Positions 21,901-34,415 are shown, counted from the first letter of the stretch. The stretch is 64,000 nucleotides of DNA from Lytechinus pictus (GCF_037042905.1 NC_087262.1:23039501-23103500); one strand, 5' to 3'. Notes: a model not told the origin generated them from the letters alone. Numbers and translations: made by a program.

Positions 21901-24900
21901 TTAACAGATTTTCCTCAAACCTTCACCAATATTCATTTTTATTTTTTTCTAATATTTTTACAACAAACTTTTCTATAGGGTGAACTTCCCCTTCAATAGT
22001 TCATTTTAGTGACCAAAGACCATCTAACTTTAAAGTCAGGACCAAGACTTTTGTCACAATGTATCAGCACTAGGGTTGGGGGACTGTCATCTAGAGAGGT
22101 GTGAAACTTTGGTAAAGCCGTAAAGGGTCATCAATGTGAATTTTTCTTGATTATTATATAATTTTTTGCTAAGGTGTAGCCGCCAATGTTTTTTTGCAGT
22201 TGATTCTTTGTGAAATTTGAGGTTTTAATATCTATATGTAGCACCCTCGTTCAGTGCTGCTTTTTAAAAATTTTTTTTATTAGAGACCATTTGAACATTT
22301 CTCATACAAATTAAGTGATTGGATATCAAAAGGCTACGTATACAGAGATTATAACCTGAAATGTTTTTATCCTGTTCTTTTCTTTGAGAAGTGTGTTTCT
22401 TTATCTAAGAGAAAACGATGTGTGGATATTTGTATTTTGATCTTGCATTGATTCTCGAGCTGCTCATTTTTATAACAGTAGCTTGCAAGCTATTTTTTGT
22501 AGGTTTTTCATGAAAATATGAAACATTGCCAAATTTGGTCTGATATGAACTTAGAACCTAATACTAAAGTAGGCTATGTTTATACATGTACAGGAAAGGA
22601 GTTTCCTCTGAAAAGTTTATAAACAGGAATTGACCAGACAGATAGTCTGTACAGGGCCATCCGGCCATATGTCATGAAGCAGAATATTGAGAGCAATAAG
22701 ATCCAGGATTGGATTCCAGAAACAACAGAGATGAAGAGAGATGGAATTTAAACTTAAGGCATACTTTGAAATTTCTATCAAAAATATGTCATCTTCATTG
22801 ATCGTTGAGAAGAAGAAGAAGAAAGTATGAGGAGGAGATGAAGAAGGGGAAGAAGATAGAAAAAATGAAAAGAAAAGAGAAGAAAAATAAAAAGGGAATG
22901 AAAAATGGGGGGGGGGGAGTAGAGGATAATTAATAGAATTGAACATGGAGTATTATAGTCCAAACTCATTTCTCTTCTCGACAAATAAAAGGTACTAGTT
23001 ACCATGGTAATAATGGTTACTGGTATCTGTACCTCTTACATGTCCTTGTTGAGTTTAAATTATGCTTTCATGAGTGTTTAAAATATTTTATCCTGTCAGC
23101 TTCTGAATTCAACCTGCGCTGGTTCACCCCTACCAACGAGGTCAAGCTTTGTGGACATGCTACCATGGCAACAGCTACGACCATCTTCAGAGCATTAGGT
23201 ATAACTTACGAAGCCTTGGCCCAATTTAGATCATGAAACTTGACAAAAATTTTAAATCAATAATAGGCTAGCTCTATAAACTTTAAATTCTCTTGAACAT
23301 TTGAACAACATTGGTGTATTGATGATGTTACGATCCCGCAAGATACTATGATGTATATTGGAAATTAAAAACCAGAAGATCAAACATTCAAATTAAATAC
23401 TTTATATCATTAATGATGCATAATTTTAATACAATTCATTAGGAAATATTTTCTATATAAATATTGGTGCATATATGCAAATAGTAATACAAAGCAGCAT
23501 GTATAAGATGCTTCATGCAGCATTCCTAAGCACACTGTTTTCTATGTGTATTGTATTAGCTTAACATTTTGTATCAACATTGATATGACATATGATTTAG
23601 TGTTTTTATGCAAATGTGCCTTGATATTGGTTCTCAACTTTTCTGTCTTTGATTGTAAAAGGAAACGAAGGAAGTGAGCTTCGGTTCAACACTCTGAGTG
23701 GTCAGTTGGTTGCTAAGAGAGATGGTCAGCTAATCACATTGAATCTTCCGGTCAACCCGTGCGGTCCAAAGGTATATATTTTTATTCTAACAGAATGAGA
23801 ATGATATTGGTCTTTTGCAAGTGTATAATCAACAACATATGAACATTTTCAGATAAAATTGGAAGTTATGAACTACCGGGGTATCTAGTCTTAATTGAAG
23901 TTTACCAAACTTGAGAGTGCTTAGCAGATAGAACAGATGCTGAGCGGTTGAAGTCTGCCTGCAACACAGACACACACAAAAGAATGAGCATTGGTCGGGT
24001 GGTATTCATAAAATCTAATATGGATATAAAGCTCAGAAGATCAGACCATTCCTATATGACCAATAATAACAACTTATTTTCAATCGTGGACAAATTTACA
24101 TGTACAAACTACCTTGAATACATACCTTTAAGTTTAAATAATCCATTATGAGTGAATAAACTATGAAAGTAAAACATTTTAGTCATTAATGCTGTATTTA
24201 CAATATGGCAGGGGGACGTGGGAGAGAAGCTGGAGGAAGGTAAATCATAGATGTGTGAAAATAGCACATAATAATTGACTTGGAATATGAAGGCCAAACG
24301 GAAGGGATGGAGGTTGATATATTATCAGAAGTTCATTCTTGTCCAACAGTTTTCCTGCTCTGTTACAAAGTGATACATTTGAATATTTATAATTCATTGT
24401 CTGTTGTTGATATGAAAGATTTTTAGCTTGATACCCATGGACCCTATTACTCTCTTCCAAATTGTGTTATATGTTTCATTTTATCAATATTTAATCAAAT
24501 GTTTTCTCTTATATCCTCAGGTTCCCGAAAATCTTGATGGTTTAATTCAGGTATGTCTACTTCATGATTTACAAAGCTACTACAATCATTATTCATTGGG
24601 ATTAAGTCAATAATGTTTTACCCAAGTATTTCACAAAAATTAAAGAAGTATTACAAATATCAATACTTCAGGAATGAAGTTATATTTTGGATAAAAATTG
24701 ACTTCTGTGTTCGAATTTTACTCAACAGATAGCATGTTATGATCCATTATGAAGTGCATGAAAACTAATTTTATAGCCAGGATGAACCCATATTATGTAG
24801 AAGATGTATATCAAACAGAAATCTTTGAATTGAAATGTTCATTAAAAAACCCAGGAGATTCATCCAGCATTATAATCACCTATTGTCTTTATAAATACTG

Positions 24901-27900
24901 CACCAGTTTTCAGAGTGTTGAGTCAATAGATATTCAATTTTGGAAAGTTCTGTATTTGCTGAACTCAAAGTCCATGCTTTCCTTTTTATTGGCCTGCAGA
25001 CTTATAAAGGATCGAAATTGACATTGTTTGATTTCAATTTTGATGAAAAAATCTCTTTACTAGCATTCTGTTTTGTTTCTATCTGTTTTGAACGAATATT
25101 GTGAATATATCTTGTTATGCCTGCATATTTGTTAAGTCTCTGATCAACTTCATGTTATATGCACATTTATGAATGCGCTGGATTGATAGTCATCTCAAAG
25201 ACTTATGTGTACAAGATAGAACTTACAAAATTATGTTCAAAAGAATGATAGGAGTAAGAGAGAAAGTGTATAAAGTGGTCTGATCTGAATAATATATCAT
25301 GATAAACAAGTTGTTATTATTAAATTTAAACCTAAAATAATTATATTTCTAAAATTTGCAAGATAATTTGATACTTCTAGGGCCATTTGTTTTTTACAGA
25401 CTTTCTAATTTCCCATTAGAGTATTTGTTTTGAAATGCAAAGTGTCATTAGTCAATAATGAAGAGAGAGGGAGGACTACAGCAACTACTGCGGAATAAGC
25501 CTACTGTACACTTCAAGATCAAACTATGACCAATTTTTGAGAAAGAAGTTTAATAGTTTGCATTGATTTTTGAATTTTTAAGTAAAAATAGTGGTGCTTT
25601 TTTATTGTTAAGAAAGCACAAATGCTTGTAAGAAAGCAAAAAAAGGACCAACAGCTGAAGGTCCTCTCAGAGGGATGTGGTGCAGGATGAATGCTTTTGG
25701 AAAGGGCACTAGCTCTCCAAGTAGGGAAGAAAAATACACAGGCTTTCTGGGCGACTTCTCCCCCGAAATCATGCTCAAAATACCCCTGGAATATTCTCAT
25801 TTATTTGCAATGTTAAAGCTTTTTCAATGTTGCAGATTTAGGCAATCAATTGTGAGAAGTAGACCTTGAAAAACAAAAATGATTTTTTTGTTTTGTTTTG
25901 TTCTTGTTTCAAGCATGGATCTTTGGATTGTGAGACCCCAACTCTTCTAACTTTAATATAGATGCCCCTTGTCTTACTTTAAGGGGTAAAAAATATAGGA
26001 AGTACCAAAAACAATGTCTTATTCAATCACAAGTCTTTCAATGCAGTAAAAGAAAAATGTGCTTTAAACTGAAACTGATTACAAAATCAGTATTTCATCT
26101 TTATGATAAGGAATAAAATTAAAAAGGGGAGACTCGATTGCTCAGTTGTAGAGCAGGGAGCTGGCAATGTGATGGCCTGGGTTCAAATAAAGTTGGTCAG
26201 CTAGAACTCTTTTGGTAAGGCATTTATCCTCATTACCAGGTCCATCTGAGAGGGCCTTGAACTTTCAGTCTTCTGGTGTTTACTAACAAGCACTCGTGTA
26301 TTCATAGCAGTCAGGTTTGAATTTTAAAAAATGCTTTTATACCTACAAGGAGTTTCCCCTTTGTTTGGGCACAAATATTCATGTTTTATGTATAATTATT
26401 TCTTGGAGAAATTTTCAGATCATGTTCTAAAGCTTTTATTTTTGAGAACTTGGATAAAAATAGATTTTGTAGTGTCATGCAGGCTTAAGGCACACCCCTT
26501 CCCATCTTTCTCATCCCACAAATATTCCAGGAGGTTATCAGTGATTTACCTGTCCAAGATATCAAGTATTCACCAGGTTCTAATAAATTACTACTCAGAC
26601 TGAAAGATGACATAAGAAGGTGAATAAAGTCAAATTATTATTATTTGATAATGATTCAGTTTACTTTATAAGCTCATTCCTCTAAGATTCATATCAGTCG
26701 GATACCCCCCTCTCTCTCTCCCCTCTCTTTTATGGACTAATGGTACTTTCATTTCATTACCTCACACTTGGAATATCTAGTTTTTCACTTCCCCTAATCT
26801 TGCTCTAACATTAGGGTTGAATATTAATGGAGTGCGGTGTTCTCAGTTTTTCTATTAAATGCACCTATAGAAAGCACCTATTTGGAAAATGTTTGACTTT
26901 GAAGGTGTAAATGACGTGTGTTTGGCATAACCTGGGCTAACGTTGCTTCGATGTGGGCGTATTTAACTAATATAGTAGGTTGACTTTATGTAAGTTTACC
27001 TGTATGGGTGTATTACATGCAAACACAACCTGTAAAGGAGCTTGGATGGTATATTCTGATAGTAATGGTTTAGTTAAACCTGGGTGAACTTAGACCACAC
27101 TTTTATGGAATGCCAGTTGTCAACTTATTCACCAATTAAATCCTGCTTCAAAAATTTATCAAATAATTAACCGAGTCGCAAAATTGGAAGAGTATGAAAA
27201 TGCAAAAAAATAATGAATTTTAATGAATTAATTGGTACATCGTAATTGTGATGAATATGGAAGAAATATGAAGAAGCCTGGCATTCCATAGAAGTTAGGT
27301 TAAAAATTCTAGTTGAGACTCAGGGTAAACCCAGGTTTGATTATCAGAATTCCACTCCTTTTGTCTAATTGTTTATTAGGAAGCTCTTTGCGGCATCAAA
27401 CCTCTTGATCTTCAGCACGCTCCTGGCGCCAATGTAGAACTTATCATGAGGCTTCCAGATGAGGGGGGAAGGTATTATTTCTTTCTATTTTAATCAGGGA
27501 ATAATTTTACTTCTCAAATTTGATTAGCATTTGTGATTATTAGAGAAAAGCTTTCAACTATGCTCTTAACAGTTAGTCAAAACTTGCTACATGAAGGAAA
27601 CTTTGTTTAGCGATCACAAAATTATGTGGAGCAAATTGCGATGCGGTACCAGGAAAATTATTCCATGTTGATCGTCATTATCAGGGAATAATTATAAATG
27701 CGGAGCAAATTGCATTACAGTACCGGGAAAATTATTCCCTGAAACTTGCAATTCATTTGTTCTGTACTGCTTCACTGATCTTTATCAAGAAAAATCTGCA
27801 TATCTTTATCGCTATTTAACTTATTGAACAAATTGGCCGCTGCATTAGGTACCATACAAAAAAATGCTACTGCATTAAATCTTAAGCAGAACTTGAAAAA

Positions 27901-29197
27901 GGTCATCAAAAAATTTAGGATGTATCATGCCAGCCCGATTGACGCAGTATAGCAGATCGTGTGAATTGCCCTATTGGAAATTGAAATAACCACATTTTTC
28001 TCTTTACAAAGAAGTGAACTTCTTTAAGTACCATGTGGACTCAACCATTACAGAACATGTGTTTTGAGGGGCTCATTTCGGAAACAAAAATAACCCTTCA
28101 CATCCGTCCACATAAGTGCAGCAAATGTGCCTACAAAGCTAATTATTTGATTTTTAAAGAAACCAATTTAGCAATTTGAGGGATTCACTTATATTTTTAG
28201 GAGGTGCTGGGTAACTTGACACCGTGTGCTACCCAGCATGCACCTGGTGGTGACCCGGATATACTTCTTAGAATCCCTGATAAGTGTGGCAGGTATTGAC
28301 CTACTAACATGTTTTACTAACATTTCTAATATTAATGGGAATCGATTTGTAATAAGCTTATTTTTGTTTTGTAAGAGCACAGTGAATTGCAAAAACAAAA
28401 TGATAAATTAGGCCATTAATGAGGGGGTAATTGCGAATGTTTACACATTTTAAATAGGCATTTTGCACATTATTCTGTACTGCAAAGTCAAATATCATGT
28501 TTGTCATATAATAATATAGGGAAATTCTCTTCTGCCCTCCCATCTTTGGCAACAAAGGTATATCATAAACAACATTCTTACAGATGTTGTTCAAAATGAT
28601 CATGCTTTTAAGTTAATCAAGACATTTTTGGACAATTTGCATGTTGAAACAAACAAGAAAAATTAATGATAATGCTTATTGCTGAAATGATTTTTTTTTT
28701 TTGCTGATGCTTCTTTTTTTTTCTAATAATTAAGTTAAATTATCTCATGTCTTATCTCTGTCTAAAAATATTTTAGAGCCTCACTTGAAGGATTGACCCC
28801 AAATATTAGCAAGTTCATGAGTCATCACAATACCGGGGAGGTCAAAGGGGTCATCATAACGGTGAAGGCTAATGGAGAGGTTAACGAGGACGGGACTCCC
28901 TATGACTTCTTCTCACGCTACTTTGCTCCTTGGAATGGAATACCAGAAGATCCTGTTACAGGTAGGTTGATTAGGTGTGATGATAGTGATGGTGGCAGTG
29001 GTGATGGTGGTGTTGGTGGTGGTGTGGTGTTGGTGGTGTTGGTAGTGATGTGGATGGGGATAATAGTGATGATCAAATGGGGCTGATGGTAGTGAGGATG
29101 GTGGCGGTGGTGATGTGGATTGGAATAATTGTGGTGATTGATGGGGATGGTGGTGGTATTGGTGATGCTGCTGTTGGTGACGATGATTATTATTATT

Positions 29198-29229
<32 letters not shown>

Positions 29230-31182
29230 GATGGTGATGATGACGATGTTGATGATGATGATGATGATGATATGACAACAGTTGTGATAATAATCATAAT
29301 GATGATGTTTCGACAATAACGATAATGTTCATGGCAATATTCAAGTGATGAAATTTATAATTCTTATGATGCTTTGGTGCACATTATTAATCAAGAATCT
29401 AAAGATGCTAGTTTGTTCATTTAACTATTTCACATTCAATCATATGGCATGTACCTCCTGTTGACAGGTGCAGCACACACGGTTCTATCAGACTACTGGT
29501 CTAGGGTCCTTGGAAAGCAAGAACTATTTGGTAAGTGTAATGCATGACATTTGAATCCATATTTAATCCAACAGAGTATGTGCAAACTATGTATGCATGA
29601 ATCAAGACAAGGAGGGTGTTTCCCAAAGATATAAGTCATGCTTAAACACCAACGTGCAAATGCCATCTAACACGTAACCTCATTGAAGAATATGCATTAG
29701 TGTGTGCCCTCTAAGCATGATTTGACCAATGTGGCAATTCATTATATATTGCATGCAAATGGGAATTTAAATGTGATTTGAAGTCAAACTTCAATCTTTG
29801 TAAAACATATCTGGGTTTCAATATTTTATTAATTGCAAGTTACAGTGTCTACCTGCCACTCCCCTGAGCTTCTATAATTGTGCAGTTTGATTGTTTGAAA
29901 GCAGTTTTTTCATAGATGTTAAAGTTATTATTGATGATAAACATTATAAAATGGGCTCTTGATTTTAATTATGATATATTATTTTGAATGTGAGCCATCT
30001 TTTTTTTTCAAGTGCTCCCTAAATCCAGAATACTATTGGTACTTGAGAATGTCACCGTATGTCATCTTCAGAGATGATATCTCTCATAATGATGAATCAA
30101 CTGTTTGTAAAGCAAAGCTTAAAGTCCATTTTAATTTATACTCCTTATTACTTTATACTCTTGAGTCATTATGTCAACTATGGAACAAATTAACCTGTTG
30201 GAGACTGGATAATTTAGCTATAACACATGATTTCCATAGACTCCAGCACACAAATATTCAGTCTCAGTCATGAAGTGGCAGAAAGACCAGTTCATCTGTC
30301 TTTTCTTTTCCAATACTATTGCCGCTTAGCTCTTATCTCACATGGTCTAATCCTTATTATATGACACCTAGATAGATCCTTGTCATTCGATTGCTTGTTT
30401 CATGTCGATCATTCAGCCCATTTTACAATGACGTCATCATCCGTGCAATTTTGGAGATTTTGTCCATTGCAAGCGCGCCAAGACCACCGGCAGTACATGT
30501 AAAAACGCACACGTGTTTACAGTGCGCGTGTTTGTATGTATGTGACAAAACAGACTGCGTTTGCACTGAATGCACTTTTGCATTCAAATTTATAAATGAC
30601 AAGGATTTATTTAATCTTTAACTAGTTCATCTACCAACCATTTGGTCTGATTTGTACTTGGTCCATTTACCATTTTGTTTTAATTTCGAGTTAAGCTATA
30701 CCCATTTGTCTAATATCCTCTCAGTCTAACACCACTTAGTCTATATGATTAGGTGAACTGTTTATGAACCAAATTTTTCATATGACAAAGTAAATAAGTA
30801 CACGACGTGGAAATTACACCACCTGGATATTAGACCAAATGGCAGTGAGACCAAATTAGTATTAGACCAAGTGATGTTTGAACCAAATGGTAACTAGACC
30901 AAATGGATAGCTGATCAAGTGAGTTTAGCCATTAATAGTATTAGACGACCCAAAAATTCCTAACAAAGAAGAGTAATATTCTATCACTGCTGAATTGGAC
31001 GTACATAACAATAACATATTGATCTCTTTTTTATTATAATCATACTTTTTTTTACTTTGTATTTTCCAGCTCGCCAGTGTTCTAAGCGAGGGGGCGACGT
31101 GCGAATCCGACTCCTTGGAGATAACAGAGTAGAGCTTGCCGGTAAAGCAGCGCTCGTCATCCAAGGCAAAATAAACATCTAA
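18795..31182 (+). CDS. PBLD: PBLD-like protein (PhzF/phenazine biosynthesis-like domain), complete, 9 coding exons
   Basis: Coding exons: 18795-18908, 21428-21527, 23100-23198, 23662-23771, 24521-24550, 27380-27471, 28777-28961, 29468-29530, 31070-31182. They total 906 nt and give 301 residues against about 288 in human PBLD. The protein has the two-lobed PhzF fold. Bacterial PhzF isomerizes a phenazine precursor; the substrate of animal PBLD is not established, so the reaction is not asserted. Family signatures run in order: [19 protein letters not shown] (residues 13-31), NISETAF with the catalytic-type Glu E56, [16 protein letters not shown] with H91, [16 protein letters not shown] with D240, then [10 protein letters not shown]. 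No signal peptide or membrane segment is seen, so a soluble cytosolic protein is likely. Start context is CAAGATGG. All introns are GT/AG. Confidence 0.95.
18909..21427 (+). other. PBLD intron 1
   Basis: 2.5 kb, AT-rich. Contains a reverse-oriented copy of the CAGGGAATAATTTT family (21041-21212) and a T/G homopolymer at 19850-19870. Otherwise nothing recognised. Confidence 0.7.
21041..21212 (-). mobile_element. MITE-like element, family I (CAGGGAATAATTTT ends), copy 1
   Basis: Shares AAATTTGAATAGC, GTACAGTCCTATGTAAAAAT and GGAGCAAACTGCGATGCGAT with the copy at 60017-60191 and ends in AAAATTATTCCCTG. Confidence 0.7.
21428..21527 (+). CDS. PBLD: PBLD coding exon 2 (catalytic-type Glu E56)
   Basis: 100 nt after TACAG, phase 0 in and 1 nt out. 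Encodes [20 protein letters not shown] and onward; SETAF carries the Glu that acts as general acid/base in PhzF enzymes. The MITE at 21542 begins 14 bp after this exon. Confidence 0.95.
21542..21995. mobile_element. Inverted-repeat element in PBLD intron 2
   Basis: Begins AAAGGGGAAGTTCACCCTGA and ends with its inverse, AGGGTGAACTTCCCCTTCA; arms also share AAAAGTTT(A/G)TTGTAAAAA. About 455 bp, starting 14 bp after exon 2. A one-ended relative is at 8238-8605. Confidence 0.75.
22805..22920 (+). repeat. Purine-rich GA/GAAG tract with G run
   Basis: AGAAGAAGAAGAAGAAAG-type sequence ending in a G homopolymer at 22908-22918, inside PBLD intron 2. Mirror-like purine tract; frames on the minus strand are Phe/Ser/Leu low complexity. 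Confidence 0.7.
23100..23198 (+). CDS. PBLD: PBLD coding exon 3
   Basis: 99 nt; two bases complete Ala, then 32 codons include [20 protein letters not shown], and one base of Gly is carried out. H91 lies in the GHAT motif of the first lobe. Confidence 0.95.
   Translation, partial: LLNSTCAGSPLPTRSSFVDMLPWQQLRPSSEH
23662..23771 (+). CDS. PBLD: PBLD coding exon 4
   Basis: 110 nt after TAAAAG; finishes Gly, then [20 protein letters not shown] up to NPCGPK, phase 0 at GTATAT. Corresponds to the LTFVTLSGEL strand region of PBLD. Confidence 0.93.
24521..24550 (+). CDS. PBLD: PBLD coding exon 5 (30-nt microexon)
   Basis: Ten codons, [10 protein letters not shown], between a TCCTCAG acceptor and a GTATGT donor, phase 0 on both sides. 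Human PBLD has sequence between its LDLPLYP and AIG segments where this peptide would fall. Because both phases are 0, skipping would not shift the frame. Confidence 0.8.
26126..26285 (+). mobile_element. tRNA-derived SINE fragment
   Basis: In PBLD intron 5. GATTGCTCAGTTGTAGAGCA looks like a tRNA D-arm/A-box and GGCCTGGGTTCAAAT like a B-box. It is followed by AAGGCATTTATCCTCATTAC, typical of echinoderm SINE bodies. The 3' end is not clear. Confidence 0.5.
27380..27471 (+). CDS. PBLD: PBLD coding exon 6
   Basis: 92 nt after TTATTAG, phase 0 in and 2 nt out. Encodes [20 protein letters not shown] then [10 protein letters not shown], the start of the second lobe. Confidence 0.93.
27495..27742. 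mobile_element. MITE-like element, family I, copy 2 with duplicated end
   Basis: Begins CAGGGAATAATTTT 24 bp after PBLD exon 6. GGAGCAAATTGCGATGCGGT ACCAGGAAAATTATTCC is followed by a second diverged version of the same end (27692-27742). Confidence 0.65.
28777..28961 (+). CDS. PBLD: PBLD coding exon 7 (EDPVTG motif)
   Basis: 185 nt after TTTTAG; finishes Arg, then runs from [14 protein letters not shown] through [12 protein letters not shown] to [20 protein letters not shown]240 in the DPVTG loop matches the conserved Asp of PhzF enzymes. A GAT/GGT microsatellite begins immediately after the GTAGGT donor. Confidence 0.97.
28970..29315 (+). repeat. GAT/GGT microsatellite in PBLD intron 7
   Basis: Imperfect GGTGGTG then GATGATGATG runs directly after the exon 7 donor. 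The antisense frame is poly-His/Ile and the sense frame poly-Asp; neither is a gene. Confidence 0.85.
29468..29530 (+). CDS. PBLD: PBLD coding exon 8
   Basis: 63 nt after GACAG; completes Gly, then [20 protein letters not shown] with 1 nt carried out at GTAAGT. Matches SAHAVLSSYWSQHLGKKEM in the family. Confidence 0.95.
30624..30955. repeat. Palindromic element built of degenerate ATTAGACCAAATGG words, copy 1
   Basis: In PBLD intron 8. The left part has CCATTTGGTCTGA, TTGGTCCATTTACCATTT, CATTTGTCTAATAT; the right part has the opposite strand of the same word, e.g. TATTAGACCAAATGG, GAGACCAAATTAG, TAGACCAAATGGATAG, about every 15-25 bp. Copy 2 at 41462-41782. Confidence 0.7.
31070..31182 (+). 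CDS. PBLD: PBLD terminal coding exon
   Basis: 113 nt after TTTTCCAG; completes Ala, then [20 protein letters not shown] and [16 protein letters not shown], then TAA at 31180-31182. Matches the CSHRGGELGI..GGAAVVLEG C-terminus. Confidence 0.95.
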
Positions 31183-31422
31183 AGGCAAAGAGAGCAGCAG
31201 ACAATTAGATCAAGAGTGAGCAAGAGAGGTAGTTTGGAGATACCAACCCCTCCCCTATTCTGCAGGCACAGACCTTTGGTTTTTGCATAGTGCATCATGC
31301 AGTGTCTGAAGTAGTGAGACAAGATTCACTATCTACTCTGGCTGGCTATATCTAGACATGGTATAAATTGTTCAAGTGTCAGATTTGGGTCTGCGCTTGC
31401 AGACTACCCCTCTTCTGATTCC

Positions 31423-31633
31423 ATGACATTTTCTCCGGCAATAATTGCTCCGGCAACAATGGGAAATCTGCGCGTTAAGCCAAACATAAAACCTAACCTC
31501 CAAAACTAAATAAACCATAATCCTTATCTTTACATTATCCTGAAACAAATACTCTATTACAATTCTATCTCTAACCCTATGCCTTCTGAGATATTACGGC
31601 CGGAGCAAATGTCGCAGGAGAAAATGTAGCGTC
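31423..31633. mobile_element. MITE-like element, family C, copy 2
   Basis: Ends TGACATTTTCTCCGGCAATA and GGCCGGAGCAAATGTCGCAG GAGAAAATGT are inverted. The interior has AAACCTAACCTCCAAAACTA and TCTCTAACCCTATGCC. Confidence 0.7.
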
Positions 31634-31787
31634 ACCCCTCTCCCACCCCTTTCCATACAATGCCTCTGGATCAATGATTGATAACTACTAGCATCATCAT
31701 CATTAATTTTATGCCGTATGACATGTCCATTATAGCAAAAGTCTATCATTTCCATTCTTTCCTATCTTGTGCTTTTGTTTTTGTTTC

Positions 31788-32065
31788 CTGGGCTCTGTCT
31801 TACAAAGAGTTACGATTGATCCAATCAATCTCAACTGTATGGATCTCCATCCATACCTTAATTATTTCTGCAAGTAATTTGCACAATCTCCTTAGTAAAC
31901 AAAGAGAATCACACATTTCCAAGAGAACGATGTACATTATGTATGAATATACATCCTATTTAGAAAATACTTGAAACAAATTTGCATTTTAGATGTTGAC
32001 GTTGCAGCCATCCATAGTTGTGATTGATTGGATCGATAACAACTCTTTGTAAGACGGGGCCTTGG
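31788..32065. mobile_element. MITE-like element, family A, copy 3 (best preserved)
   Basis: CTGTCTTACAAAGAGTTACG ATTGATCCAATCAATC at the left; GATTGATTGGATCGATAACA ACTCTTTGTAAGACGGGGCC at the right. About 40-bp imperfect inverted ends; 278 bp overall. Confidence 0.8.
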
Positions 32066-34415
32066 TTGGTGTTTCCATTCCTGATCATGTCCAACATCTA
32101 TGTTCTTTGGCCTTCACACATTCTTTTCCCATCCACCCTACCCTCGACCATGTCATGCATCGTGTTGTCATGTCTCAGTATGTGACCAGTCTATTTTCTG
32201 TGTCTGTCTTTAATTGTGTTCGCAATGCTTTGCGTTTTTCCTGCTACAATAGCACGTCTTCATTTGACAGCATAGGGATGTTCTATTTTATGAAAATTTA
32301 AAAACTGAGTTAAAATAATTCCAAGGATGGATTATCAAACTTAACTCTTTGCACACTGAATTAATTTTTTGGGGGGATGAAAATGACAATCGTTTCCATG
32401 TTATTTTCTTTAATTCAAGATATCCATTATAAAGATGTTATCCTATTGCCTTTTATTAGCTTATCTAATTTGATGGTAGGGGAGAAAACTAATTATTACG
32501 ATTGTTGAATTTAATTTTACGAATGTGCAAGATTGCAACATCAGGGCGCAAAGGGTTTATAAAGTTATTGAGAAAAATTTTCATAAGTACAGCTACTTTC
32601 GTTCTTATCCAGTTTACTCTGCCTGTAGTACTGAAGATTCTTGCAGATTTGAAAGGACTGTGTCACTTTCCAGTTAAAAATTAATTATTACAAAATCAGT
32701 TGGGGGCAAATACAGTATAGATTAAATTTCATGTGTTATTAAAGTGCCTACTTTTCTCTTTAATAGGCATGTAATACTAATATCAAGAAGATTATGAATT
32801 GTGATTAGTGTAAAAGCTATATAACTGCTGATGTACAAAGAAATCAAACTGAAATAATGTCTATTTTTATGTACTTTATTGTCACTTTGTGTTGCTTTAT
32901 TGTCTATCGAAAATGTCATCGTGTATTAAAAGAGTCTATGAAGATAACAAAGCAGTATGATTTGTGAAACGTGTATTTATTAATTTTTCCCAAAATTTCT
33001 GTTCTCAATGAGGGTTGTACATCATTCATGAAAAAAATTGTAAAGAAAAAAAAGATGTTTTTAATAGGATTAAATTCAGTTGTGATACTAAGAATTCTGG
33101 ATGAAAGATATATAAAAATTACCTCTGAACAGTTTGATCAATTTTTGTTTAGGTTTCTAAAATAAGCTCATTCCAATTCGAGATTCTCTCTAGAATATGA
33201 TTTTCATGGAAGATGTACAGAGAGTATTACCGGTACTTGTAAAACCGGTTTGTGTCTATATATGCAGGGTGGTGTTGGGGTGTTTTCATGGGGGGGGGGG
33301 TAAGATGAGGTAGACTCGAGACATATTCCATTTAAGTAATAGAGGTATTTCAGTTACGTGACCCATATCTCTACTTTTTGTCCTCTTTCTTCCATATTCT
33401 TTCTCTTTTAAAAAATTCTCTTCGTCCTTTTTATTTTTTCACTACTTGAAAATTTATCATGGCAATAGTTATTTTATTTCCCCCGCTCTCAGATTTTGTT
33501 GTGGAAACTATTTTTTTTAAGATGTGGTGTATAAGCCCAATGCAACAAAATGAATCGAGGGATATAAATGAGATATTTTAACACTTCAGCAAAATGAGTA
33601 AAATGATAAAACTAAATAAAGAGCAAAATATTAAATTATAACTACCGGATACTTATCTTCAAAACAGACCATCCGTCATTTTAATATGTATCTACTTTCT
33701 CAACCTTCACATTTATTCTCAAGTGATAAAATTGTGACATGAAATATTATTCAACCCCTGACAGTCATATTGATTACATAGCCATTTTATAAGGAAACTT
33801 ATTTTTAGCACTTAGTAAAGAGGAGGGTCAAATTGCTGTTTCTTGTTCTCACAAAAAATGCTCATGTGTGCAGGAATGATGATTGATCTTTTGCTTATGA
33901 ACTTTACAGATATTGCTTGAATAAACAGCCTCTCTTGGTGTGGTTGCCTGTTTACGTCAGTAAAGGCATGGTTTGCAGATTTTATGCCAATTTATGTTTT
34001 CTTTATTAAAGGGGTGAATTTAATTCCAAGGGGCTCTATTACACGATGGTTCTTTTAGCCAGAGTCGTGTGTTTAATAGCCAATGCATATTTAAAAAAAA
34101 AAGCTATCCAATTATCGATGGCTAATTTTCAGAGATTATTGAATAGTTATAAAGGCTGGGGGTTGCTATAGAGAGGTGGCCACTAACAAGTTTTACTCCG
34201 TTTTACTATCCATGTATCAAGCTTAAATCTGGTGCTGTCCATTGGCTGTCATTAATGGGGGCAGGACTAAGGGGAAATACACCTTGTTAAATCACCAAGG
34301 AAGTTGTTGACATGCCACCTTGCTGAAGACTAGTATATCTAAAGATTGATCTACCTGATGAAGGCCAATGGATGACTAATGTTTTCATCTTAAATTGGGT
34401 TCAAGGTGCTTCTCT

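Noticed and set aside
22805-22920. KKK/EEE-rich stretch as a PBLD exon
   Set aside because: It is a GA-rich low-complexity tract; the PBLD exons on either side join in frame without it.
28913-29319. Poly-His/Ile and poly-Asp open frames of up to 132 aa
   Set aside because: They are translations of the GAT/ATC microsatellite in PBLD intron 7.
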